DNA of 64,000 nucleotides from positions 69,060,674-69,124,673 of the forward strand of contig CM026426.1 in the NCBI GenBank assembly GCA_014871385.1, in the 5' to 3' direction. The notes under the pieces were generated by a model. The model searched no databases. It had not been told where the DNA came from and saw only the letters and a list, made by a program, of their open reading frames with translations. Source of the stretch: Ceratodon purpureus (Eukaryota > Streptophyta > Bryopsida > Pseudoditrichales > Ditrichaceae). Position 1 is the stretch's first letter. Each line of letters begins with the position of its first letter. The translations under genes and the position numbers were made by a program. Positions 21,604 to 30,841 of the stretch are shown here, in pieces.

Positions 21604-22798
21604 AAAAACCATTTGACTGTAATTGAGATCGTGCATACCGAGGAAGAGAGATTCCAAGCGCACTGTAGGGTTCGGAATATGATGTTCATTCCAGGCATTT
21701 ATAACGTGCCCCTCTAAGCTCCAGTTCAGAACACGCAGTCTGGGGCCGGGCCGTCTGTCCCCGCCTCTGCTAGAGCCAGGAATGGCACTCTCACGCCTGC
21801 CGACTTCGGTGTAAATGTAGAGGAGGCCCATTTGGTCGAGAAGGGTGGATGTATCGGTTTGGGAAAGACTGCGGGGGTTCCGTCACAGAATTTTTTGGAC
21901 TCCGACGACGACGACAAGGAGCCACCAGATGTACCCAATCCAGACGTTGAAGGTGAAATTTGCCTTCGAAGTGGAGATCCTGAGGAACAGGAAAGATACG
22001 ACGACGACCAAGCTGAAGCTCGCATTCCAAGTGGAGATGCAGAGGTAGAGGACAGATACAAGGAGGACGTAGACTATGAACCAGAACCCGACGAGGTACC
22101 GCTGGAAGATTCAAATCCTCGCTACGTAAACCCACCGCTGTCGCAAGTTGCAGGGGAGCAAGGAACTGACTCCCTCGGCTTCGGTAATAAATCTCCTACA
22201 ATACATGAGCAGGAGACTCCTCCCGCCAAGCCACTACTTGACCTAGACCAGGTAGGGCCTCCAAAAAAGATGCAGGTTGCTCTAGCATTGAGGCCTGACC
22301 AAGAACTGGTTGTCCGTGTCGCACCAACCCAGGAGCCTGCAGTGAGCATTGAAGGGCATCTTCCTCCTGCTGCCGTCTTTGGGCCGCCGACGGCAGACAA
22401 GCAAACCTCATCTAACCCCACTGCCAAGTCCAAGGGGACAGTGAAGTCAATTGCATTTGTCACTCAGGGTGTGAAGGGCGCAACTCGGATGATTGGCCCA
22501 GATGAGAACCCTCAGGGCAAGACACGAGCAGCAAAGAGAAGTAAGACCGATGGTAGTGCTCAGGCTTCCTCTCTTGTGGGTAACGTATCCCGCGATTCCT
22601 CAGGGGTTTAGGAAGGGGAAGAGTCATCAGGGAAGGGCAAACGGAAGGCTGCTTATAAAAAGACTTCCTTCAAGAAGGGCACATCTGGGGAACAGCACAT
22701 GAGTCCAAAAAATGTGGACGCTCCAAAGGATGTTCTGTCACCTCCGCGGGCATCCAGGAAGGCGCCTAGGCCAAAGAAGTTCAAAGGTGAAGGTCAGT

Positions 22799-23034
22799 AA
22801 ATCAGGCGGTGGCCCAGTCCATCTTTTAAATGCCTGCATTGATAAGTTAGTGTAGTGTTCCGGCGCTAGGATTGTGTTAGATGTTTGTACTGCCAAATAT
22901 GAATAAATTATCGGTAAATGCCAAGTTGTAGGCTCTCCCTTTCTCCAAATAATGTTGCTTGGATGTCGGCTGTCCGCTGACCATCGTCCTAACCGTCACG
23001 TTTGTCTTCTGCTTTGTTTGCTATCACTCCAGAG
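22799..23034. other. 3' end region / possible intron with hairpin at 22965–22981
   Basis: Holds an ATGAATAAATT polyadenylation-like site near 22900, then hairpin GTCGGC-TGTCC-GCTGAC. A CACTCCAG acceptor at 23034 opens the next FCP1-like exon. Whether this is a gene boundary or an intron is unresolved. Confidence 0.4.
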
Positions 23035-23801
23035 TTCGCGGACAAGGAAGTCCAAGGAAAACTTCGCGAAGACAGATCCAGTGCAGTCTGGAGCAGGGAC
23101 CTCCACCTCTGACTGCAGTTCACATAGCCCCGGAACATGCTAGTATTGAGGTACACGATCCAATGTTGAAGTACTTTCTGGTCCTTGATATTAACCGCCT
23201 TTCATTAGTCCAGACGAAGGTGGGCACTCAGTGGAATACTAGAATTAGACTGGGTTTAGTTCAGTTCCTAGAGTTCTGCCTGGACAATTTTGAGGTGGTC
23301 TTCTGGAGCTGCGTTGAGGAAAAGAGATTCGGATTACTGTGGAAAGTGTTGCAGCAGCGCTGTCCTCGTCTAGATGCTGAAGTGCGCTACAAGTTCGACC
23401 AGAGTTTCTGCGAGACTTGCATACATAAGGCTGGTAGGGAGTTTTATTTGAAGAGACTCTAGACCCTCTTCGACCTCGATGACGGGCTGAAGGGGACGGG
23501 GGCGTCTTCAATTAACACTCTCTTGGTTGTTGATTCCCCTTATAAGAATGTCGCAAACACTCCTTGGAACGCTGTGCACCCTACAACATATACCTTAAAG
23601 TCGAAGGAGTCGGAAAATAAGAGGAATTATCTGGTGGGAGAGTTGATTCCTTGGCTTACAAGTTTGAAAGAATCCAAACTCCCCGTGCCCGAGTACTGCC
23701 AGAAACACTCCGAATTTGGTCACAGTCGTCTGTTTCCGGGGGATGAAGCTTATAGTCTCTTCTCTCCACACATTGATTGCCCTAAACGAAAGAGAACATA
23801 G
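23035..23801 (+). pseudogene. FCP1/NLI-interacting-factor-like domain, copy 1
   Basis: HAD-fold domain of the FCP1/SCP type, whose active members dephosphorylate the RNA polymerase II CTD. Seen: YFLVLDINRL (motif I place; DxDx is DIN here), then R-L-G-L-VQFLEFCLDNFEVVFWS (the conserved RPG…FLE…FEV.VWS block), and near 23520 TLLVVDSPYKNV (the LLxDDSPyKn block, first Asp changed to Val). It ends basic (PKRKRT) at 23801. One in-frame TAG at 23460. Plant NIF-like proteins commonly have DIN/G at motif I, so loss of the second Asp is a family trait and not decay. An AATAAAG signal follows near 23890. It lies downstream of the ParB-like gene and may have been its continuation. Confidence 0.7.
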
Positions 23802-23841
23802 GAGAAGTAGAAATTGTTTTAGAGAACATGCACATGATTCA

Positions 23842-23858
23842 GTCGGTTGCCCGTCGAT
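23842..23858. repeat. Hairpin repeat copy, degenerate
   Basis: GTCGGT-TGCCC-GTCGAT, in the 3' region between FCP1-like copies 1 and 2. Confidence 0.5.
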
Positions 23859-24058
23859 GGGATCTTCATGTATTTAGAACTATACAGTAAATAAAGTTTT
23901 CCTCCTTTTAAGTATATGAGAACAGAACTCAGTGTCGAGACTGTGTATTCTGTCGTGAGTGTCTTATTGTTTCTCCTACTGTACACCAGAGTATGTATGA
24001 ACTGTGAGCACGTAATTGACCGCCGCTGTTTACTTGGAATTTGTCCTTCACTGTTCAG

Positions 24059-24898
24059 GAGTCACTGGAGGATGATGCCGGAGTTGAAGTGCACCAGGGA
24101 CCTTCCCTTTTAAGTACGCTCTTGGAGCACTACCCAATATCTCCTAATGGTGATGCTCACAAAGAAGAGTCTCCGGGAGCGGAAGCCGAGAATGAATGTG
24201 ATGGAAAGGACGAGTACGACTATCCAGTCGGCGGGCCGCCGACGCTGTCTGCTGCACATAGCTCCGGCCGGTGTGCTATGGCTTCCACCTTGTTTGTTGA
24301 GACCAACGTTGGGATCCCGCGCACCGATTCCCCGCGCGATGATTCCGTCAGTGTCAGCACTGGTATTATCGCGCGTAATATTGAGGTACCTCTCCTACGA
24401 TACTACCTTGTCCTTGACATTAAGGGATCGCCCATCGCGGAGCACCACGGGTATATCGGTGATGACCTGAAGACAAAAATTCATATCCGGGCTAGACCTG
24501 GACTTCTTTCATTTCTAGAGTTCTGCACGGCAAATTTCGAGGTAGTCTTTTGGTCCACTGTTTCTGAAAAGAATCTCGATCGTCACTACCAGAAGCTGTT
24601 AGCCATTCATCCTTTGCTGAGGAGCAATTACAGACGCCTTCGAGGATACAGGTGTGATATCTCGACAAGAAATAATCCTAATGAAAAACGGGAGTACTTG
24701 TTGAAGCGCTTGGATAGACTTTTCTGCGACACTAGGCTAATGGCTCAATAAGGCGCCAGTGTCCAGAATACCCTACTGGTAGACGACCGGCCTTATAGGA
24801 ATGTACTTACTCATCCATTTAGCGTTGTCCATCCTAATTCTTTCTTCTGGGACTCTGCAGAGTCCAAAGGACCTCAATCCACCCCAATCCCTATTTAA
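24059..24898 (+). pseudogene. FCP1/NLI-interacting-factor-like domain, copy 2
   Basis: The exon opens after acceptor TGTTCAG with an acidic lead. The fold markers are YYLVLDIKGSP (motif I place, second Asp lost), RARPGLLSFLEFCTANFEVVFWS (about 24490–24560, the most canonical of the three), KREYLLKRLDRLF and TLLVDDRPYRNVL (about 24770), which keeps the Asp-Asp pair. TAA at 24749–24751 breaks the frame once; it ends at 24898. A perfect hairpin repeat (24227–24243) lies inside the coding lead and encodes VGGPPT. Roughly 40% similar to copy 1 by eye over the core, so the duplication is old. Confidence 0.7.
24227..24243. repeat. Hairpin repeat copy (coding), perfect arms
   Basis: GTCGGC-GGGCC-GCCGAC, inside the lead of FCP1-like copy 2. 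Confidence 0.85.
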
Positions 24899-25461
24899 CT
24901 AGGGTAGTTTCACCATTCCTTGCAGGACTTAAGCAGTGTGGATTGGATGTCCAGGAGTATGTAGGAAGAATTCTAGCGTGGGGAAGCCACGTCTTTTTCC
25001 AGAATCTCGCAAATACCAGAAGTATAGGGAGATTATTCCTTCTCATGCATGCGGGTTTGACGTCCCGGGTAATCCTGGATCTTGGTTTGTGAATTTACCT
25101 TGTCCTCCTGAGGCCCCTGGTAGTTCCATCGTCGGCGGTTCCCCGACTGATTAGAGCCTATACCAGTGGCGCTAGTCTTTTATAAACACATATGATACTC
25201 TACACTCTTTAGTTAAATACGCTAAGACTGTTCCCTTTCTGAACTTCCCTGCACCACACATTTGTTTCCAGTGCTGCAATTCGGTACTTCTTTTTGTAGA
25301 TGCATGCATGACATTTCACTTGCTGCACATTTACCTTTGACGTTTCTTCAATGCATCGATTTATCGGCGCGTCGCCAAGGACTTTGAATATAGTCCATTT
25401 TTTCCATATACTTCCTTCTGTTCTTTGATTTCCTTCACTGATTGCACTTCATATTCTTCAG
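24899..25461. other. Spacer with decayed coding, hairpin at 25131–25147
   Basis: From 24925 to 25155 a frame reads like the C-terminal tail of the FCP1-like family but is broken. Hairpin GTCGGC-GGTTC-CCCGAC lies at 25131. From 25155 to 25460 the sequence is T-rich and intron-like, ending in acceptor TTCTTCAG. Confidence 0.4.
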
Positions 25462-26118
25462 GGTACCTCGTTTTATTTCAAATGCCTTCACGGTCCACCC
25501 CATCATGTCAATAAATGTATTGTCCTAGGCGTCAATGGCCTTCTCTGCTATGTGGATCCCAGGACAGAGGCTTTGCCATGGGATACGCATCGGAATGTAG
25601 TGAAGCGCCCAGGTTTGAAGAAGCTTTTCGACATGATTTCCTTGCATTTCCATGTTGGTCTCTGGTCGAAGATGCCCTTGGGAGAACTGAAGCCTTTATT
25701 CACACATATTCTGCCGGCCGGTGTAATGGAGAGGCTGTCCTTTGTGTATAGCAAAAGTGACCTTATCGACCGGGAGAATTTCCCCTGGAGTTATAAGACG
25801 TTAGGTCAAGTTTGCTCCAAGGTACAGTCTCATAACGTCTGCAAACTAGATCAGGTGCTATTTGTGGATGTTGACCCGAGGTCATTGAGGAAGACACCAA
25901 ACTGTATGTACTACATTCCTTGGCCTTTTCAGGGTCATCTAAACTTTCCGAACGATGACGGCGTTATACCTAACATTGCTACAGATATCCTTCCTCTCGT
26001 ATATCCCTTGCACAAGTTCGGATCTGTACCGGAGTATATGGCGCAGGTGTGTAGGCCGGGGCAAGTGCACTGGGCAATTCAAGCTGCGAGAAGGTTTGGA
26101 CGTGCACGAGTGGACTAG
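25462..26118 (+). CDS. FCP1/NLI-interacting-factor-like domain, copy 3
   Basis: Open frame from the acceptor at 25461 to TAG 26116, 218 codons without interruption. KCIVLGVNGLLCYVDP stands at motif I, with both catalytic Asp lost (G-V-N). It continues with VKRPGLKKLFDMI…FHVGLWSK, the FCP1 block. DQVLFVDVDPRSLRK stands at the later Asp motif, and a C-terminal block ends in LPLVYPLHKFGS. The VNGLL form resembles the plant NIF-like family (DINGLL). It is the only unbroken coding copy of the three, but the first nucleophile Asp is gone, so it could only be a binding domain. It probably needs upstream exons; no ATG suits. Confidence 0.65.
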   Translation, partial: GTSFYFKCLHGPPHHVNKCIVLGVNGLLCYVDPRTEALPWDTHRNVVKRPGLKKLFDMISLHFHVGLWSKMPLGELKPLFTHILPAGVMERLSFVYSKSDLIDRENFPWSYKTLGQVCSKVQSHNVCKLDQVLFVDVDPRSLRKTPNCMYYIPWPFQGHLNFPNDDGVIPNIATDILPLVYPLHKFGSVPEYMAQVCRPGQVHWAIQAARRFGRARVD

Positions 26119-26205
26119 AGTGAAGTTTGCTAGGATTGAGTTCAGCGGACTTTTTCGCCTACAACTTGCACTTCCTCCCTCCTGCGGACCAACACAACAC
26201 CTTCC

Positions 26206-26222
26206 ATCGGCTGCCCGCCGAC
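26206..26222. repeat. Hairpin repeat copy
   Basis: ATCGGC-TGCCC-GCCGAC, just after FCP1-like copy 3. Confidence 0.75.
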
Positions 26223-26426
26223 TTGGTCGATCCGTTTGTGCAGCCTTCAAATATATGATTTACTCATTAACCTTATGGCTATGCTTTCAGGGAAATAGTT
26301 CCCCGAGTAGGTTATAATGTGATAGGATTTATGTCAACTTGGTACATAGTGGTGGTAGTAGACTTAATGTTGTAGGACTTAATGACTCAAACTGCTACGG
26401 GACTAGTTAGTTTAGTGTGTTCTATT

Positions 26427-26443
26427 ATCGGCGGGACGCCGAC
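26427..26443. repeat. Hairpin repeat copy
   Basis: ATCGGC-GGGAC-GCCGAC, non-coding. Confidence 0.75.
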
Positions 26444-26651
26444 TCTGTATTGTACATTTCAATACTTGAATCAACATGATATTCTTTAAAGTATTCATTG
26501 TAACTCTTATTCTGCATCATATGTCGCAATCTTCGGACTCATATATCCATCACTGGCAAATTCCGCCCATGTTCATATCGATGTCCACTTTTGCATTCCA
26601 TATTGTCTGGTATTCATGTACTCTGACAGTGTTCATCCGTGGTCTCCATCC

Positions 26652-26668
26652 ATCGGCGGTCCGCTGAG
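26652..26668. repeat. Last hairpin repeat copy
   Basis: ATCGGC-GGTCC-GCTGAG. No further copy is seen to the right; base composition changes to AT-rich immediately after. Confidence 0.6.
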
Positions 26669-27224
26669 TTCGAATTGGCCATTTCTAAATTGAGGACTTT
26701 TTTTGTCCAGAATTACCTATATATCCCTTTTATTTGTATTTTGGTATTGCTCAATGATTATGGAATCATTGTCCATTTTATATTTTTTCTACAAACTATG
26801 TTTTGATAATAAAAATCAGTAATTGCAACAGCTCCATGCAACTCATTTGAGTTACTAATTTTTTTAAATTAAACATGATTTTATTTTTTTATTTATTTTT
26901 AATATCAATAGTTTACATTTAATTCAACCACATCCATTGATTCAGAAAAAATAAAAATTGTAAGGCAATAGAAAGCCATCTTAAATGATTTCATTGAAGA
27001 ATTTAAAATAAAAATAAAAAATCCCATGACATTCCAATATTATCACTTATTCCCAAAATATTCAAAACAATGGAATAAGAATTTTATTAACCACTAAAAA
27101 GGAATGTGAAAGGTTGAATTTCATCTAAATATAATCTACCAATATACTATACAAAAAATAAAAACATATTGTCTTTCAAAGAAAATATTCTTGATTAATC
27201 AAGATAACATTAGAAACCCAAACA
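26669..27224. other. AT-rich spacer, probably Harbinger flank
   Basis: No coding signal. It probably includes the 3' end of the Harbinger element, but I could not identify its terminal inverted repeat. Confidence 0.4.
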
Positions 27225-27894
27225 CTAATTACTAGGGCTTTCAAGGATCCATTGCTCAAATATCTTCTCACTCAAACTCTCACCCTCTGCTTTGGCCCTC
27301 TCCCCTTTACGAATAACAAGAAGCCTAACATTTCCAAAATCTTGCAATGGATCTAGGCAATGTGCTCTACGGCCCACTGACTCAGGCAATTTTGAGAGCT
27401 CACAGTAGTTATGCAACCAACAACAAACTATGCTGATCCTCGCCGCTCTATCAACTCTAGAATTGAAGTTCTTCAAGAGACGCCACCTGTTCTTCAAAGA
27501 TCAAAACACATTCTCTATCACCACCCTCCCTGAGTTCATTGCACTATCATATCTCTTCTGGTCCTCATCTTGTGGTGACTTCCAATTCTTCTGCAAAAAT
27601 GTGCGTATAAGATAAGCGGAGTCCCCAATCAAGTATGGAGTGCACATCTTCCCTCTAACGTCCATAAGTGGCTCTTACAAAATAGATCGGGTCCTCAAGT
27701 CTTTATACAAGCTAGAGACCTTGAACTGACCGCCGTCATGAACACCTCCAAGCTGACCTGCACACACATTCCAGAATAGCTTGTTTGCATCGCAAATTGC
27801 CTGCAAAACAACAAGATGGAACTTCTTCCTATTGAAAAAGTCACTCTGAGCAAGGGTTACTTTGCGATTTGGCCGTTCGGATAGAGGTAAGTGT
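27225..27894 (-). pseudogene. PIF/Harbinger transposase, C-terminal part
   Basis: DDE superfamily transposase of the HARBI1 type. Going leftward from the LTR insertion: QAICDANKLFWNV, then GDSAYLIRTFLQKN (catalytic Asp block), ENVF.SLKNRWRLLKNFN and ISIVCCWLHNYCE, which is the usual end of the domain. It stops at 27225. A TAG near 27677 and a TAG within ENVF*SLKN near 27500 break it. It is the continuation of 52123–52757 and is separated from it by the gypsy element. Confidence 0.8.
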
Positions 27895-27899
27895 GTTCC
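27895..27899 (+). repeat. Target duplication of gypsy A, left
   Basis: GTTCC, matching 52118–52122. Confidence 0.85.
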
Positions 27900-28574
27900 T
27901 GTTAGACTGGATTCCGTGGATGGAGAGTGTGAACGCGGGAAGGAGATAGAGGGACTATAAAAGGGAGAAATTTGGTTGTTATTGATACTCTGTGAGACCC
28001 GGGGGTTGATCGTTGAGGAGGGCCGGGTGTCTCAGGTCTTGGACAACGGGGTCTTTGGTTTTGGTAGTGAGTCTCGATGGGGTGAGGTGAGGGTGAGACC
28101 AGCGAGGTATTGGTCAAGGAGAGTGTTTTTCGAAGGTAGATCAAGGTGATCTCAAGGGCGTCACAGTTTCCATGGAGTCTTGGAAGGCAGGGAGTGTTTG
28201 GTGTGTGTGAGGGTGAGAGGAATAGCTGGGGCAGCAAGTAGAAGGACTGTAAGTAGAAAGCAAAACTAGCAATAGCAAGAGAACCATCAACAGCACTTTA
28301 GCGAGGGCAGGAAAGGAGAAGCAAGTAGTGGTCGAAATAGGTTGTCTTTAGATGCAGCTCAAGGTGTTGAGAGTACAAAATGGAAAGCTGACTGTCCTTG
28401 GCTCGAGGCCGGCAATTATCCTAGCACTAAGCTCTAGTGAAAATCAAAGAGACTAATACCCTAATTCCGATCCTTTTTATACTATTTGGGGATGCCCTTG
28501 GAAAACGCTATGACTCCTAGTCCTTGCGGCCGGTGCCGTCCACGACTGCAGTTGGAGTAGTTGCTTGGATAACA
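27900..28574 (-). repeat. 3' LTR of gypsy A
   Basis: 675 bp, the same length as the right LTR. Confidence 0.9.
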
Positions 28575-28846
28575 TTTTGCCGTCCCTTTGAGCTCGCAAT
28601 CCGTCCTCAGATTGCCGGTGTGTCTTAGTTTTTGGAGCGTCGGTGTGCAGGACGCTTGTCGGGGCGCATGGTTTCTCATGGCAGTTGAACCTGTGTTCTT
28701 GGAGGGGCTCGGTCGCCGTAGATGGCCGCAATTGTTGCTGCTACTCTTCTGTGGATTATATTGTGCTTGGATCGGGAAGTAGCTGCGTGCTGATAGACGT
28801 CGTAGACGGTCTTACCTAAAATTTGGTTGCAGGCTGGACAAGTATT

Positions 28847-30841
28847 CTAATCTGCTTGAGGGTCAGCATAGCGAGCAGCTAAGACAGGATCATTCTTGAA
28901 ATACTTCATTACCTGCTCTCTCGCTGTCTCTAATTCTTCTTCCGCATCATTGTTGTCACTGGCTTCCAACTCCAAAGTATACTCTTCTTCTATTCTTTTC
29001 AGAACATCTTTATGAAATTTGAAAGTTGGAGGGCGGGAATTTACCAGAGGCGAGGACTGACGTGGTTGCTCTGTGGTGGGTGCAAGAAGATGGGGCGATG
29101 GCAGCGGTGTTTCCTCGAGGTCTGTGAGTTGATCAAGGATGTCAACATGCTCTGTTGGATTGTGGAAACTTGGGGTTGTCATTGACTAGGATGGTCCCGG
29201 CCCTACGATAATCGCCAAAGGCTCCTCTTCACTCGGTCTCTAGGGCGATTGGTATATCCCCTTGCCTTTCTCTTCTTCCATTAAATCCGCATCCTGCAGT
29301 TGCTGATCCATCGCCTCCAAGTCAAGCTCGGAATGCTCAAGGTCGAGAGACGCCATGGCTTCATCGATACATGCGTCCAGAAATTCTGGTGATGGCTCGT
29401 CTGATGTCGGCGCGTGCAGTCGAAGCATCCGGAATGCACTGGTGGCTATGGCGCGCGTGGCTGTATGGATCCATCCAGTCTCATTCACCTCAAAAGACTC
29501 GCGCATCTACTCCAGGTTTGCTCTTTCCTGCTGTAGCAGCACTGCCTCTGTAGGGGTGGGCCATGTGGATTGTACAACCTTGTCCGCGATAAGATGTTTG
29601 TACTTGGCCATGTGGTCGCTGTTGAGCTGCTCAAACTTGTGTATTTTGTCTTGCAACCATGACTTGTCCTTGGCCAGCAGATCCACTTGATCGTGTGCGC
29701 TGGTAAGCTCCAATTCTAAGCTGGTCACGTGATTTCGCAAATTCGCCAAGGTACTCTGCAACTCCTCTATCTGCTGTCGAAATTCAGCTTTGTCTCGAAT
29801 GTCTGGTTTGCTTGCACCTAGATAGCGTGAATGGCTTGGACAGCTTTTTGTTTGGTGTGTTTCTCCTGTTTGCAATGTGATGTGGCGAGTCCTTTCTTCT
29901 CCTCCTCCGTGTTGTGTGCCATGTGCTATAAAGCTTCCAGGATCTCGGTGAGTGCTGCTCTCTTGGTTTAGAGCTCCGTCGTCCGAGGTCCCTAGGCCGG
30001 ATCCTTCGCTGCCACTGCTACCACCCCCCGGTTGTCTGCTCCAACACCCGTGAATGCTTGGTGCTGGGGCCTAGCGTGGACGTCTCTGGCTAGTGGAGCA
30101 TGGCCAACTCCCGCTAGATGTCAAGAAACGAGCCCATGGCCGGTGGTCGCTGATGGCGGGGATGATATGCTAAATAATGCGTGATGTACCTTGTGAGGAA
30201 GGGACCGATCGGGCTGGAGTAGGCAGGGTTGCGACGGTGTCTTTGAAGTTGGACTCAAAAATTCTCATCAACCAGGGCGCCTCAGTTGATTTTCTCCCCC
30301 TGATCAGCCATGAAAAGCAAGGATAGCTGAGCGGAGGTGATCCCATTGCAACGTTCTTAAAGAACACCTGACTGAGGATACCCTGCATCCGGGCAAACCA
30401 TGGCTCAGGCAGAATCTTCCCCAAAGCAAAGACGTCATAACAATTATCCTTGCTGAGGGGGAGATGATTTACCAGCGTATTGAGGTCGGGCCGCGGATAC
30501 ACACACTCCGGACTCCATTCTGTGACACCCGTGCCGTCCCATCCAATAAACACGTGGAGATATTGACTGGAGTATTAGATGAGTACGTTGTCGACATAGC
30601 CCGAGGGGTAAGGCTCGTCTTCGCTCCTCTATCGCATTGACTGCATGAACTTGTTGCAGTACGCAATGTCGGTCTTCCCCTCTATCAAAGTCCAATACTT
30701 CACCATCTTCGTCTTCGCTATCCAGATCTCGTTGGCCCTGCGCTTCCACTCATGGATGTGTTTGGGCACGTAAAAGGGAGGCCCCGGCTTCCGCGAGGTC
30801 GAGGCGGACATGGTGGCGGCAACGGAGAAGCAGGTAGGCAA
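28847..30841 (-). other. Extra 3' ORF region of gypsy A, broken
   Basis: Several leftward open stretches lie between the integrase end and the 3' LTR. One (29507–29875) is a clear coiled coil with regular Leu spacing. Another (30629–30841) begins near a Met with PFYVPKHIHEWKRRANEIW. No envelope fold, signal peptide or membrane span is evident. Extra 3' ORFs are known in some plant Ty3/gypsy lineages. Function unknown. It has several breaks. Confidence 0.45.

Larger units (their letters stand above)
20170..22798 (+). pseudogene. ParB-like/methyltransferase-like protein, 3' part (resumes after MULE-1)
   Basis: The frame cut at 5875 continues here as KSPVAQTMKLPLVNVSYEAY, directly after the duplicated target. 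A frame change near 20325 and TAA at 20567 interrupt it. A long helical middle follows (20576–21000). LWLLDAESNYNLQG (about 21063–21105) stands where motif IV should be; DxxxNYNL recalls DPPYNL. DVRVINCWGGGNVTALAL (about 21412–21466) stands where motif I (DPFAGSGTT) should be, and NHLTVIEI follows after a 137-base intron. The tail (21832–22798) is acidic (DSDDDDKEP) and then Lys/Arg-rich, with no fold recognised. Further stops lie at 21380, near 21716, at 22609 and at 22796. A polyadenylation-like ATGAATAAATT lies near 22900. Neither methyltransferase motif is intact, so an enzymatic role is unlikely even in an unbroken copy. Confidence 0.55.

Noticed and set aside
22379-22395. Hairpin repeat in the acidic tail of the ParB-like gene
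   Set aside because: One arm matches (GCCGAC) but the other is too altered to call; listed only as a possible decayed copy.
1-26668. Giant-virus (NCLDV) insertion
   Set aside because: No capsid, packaging ATPase, polymerase or other core gene was seen. The genes contain spliceosomal introns and the relatives suggested are element or plant families.
1148-26668. Hairpins as transcription terminators
   Set aside because: No T-run follows, they occur inside coding frames and introns, and the genome is eukaryotic.
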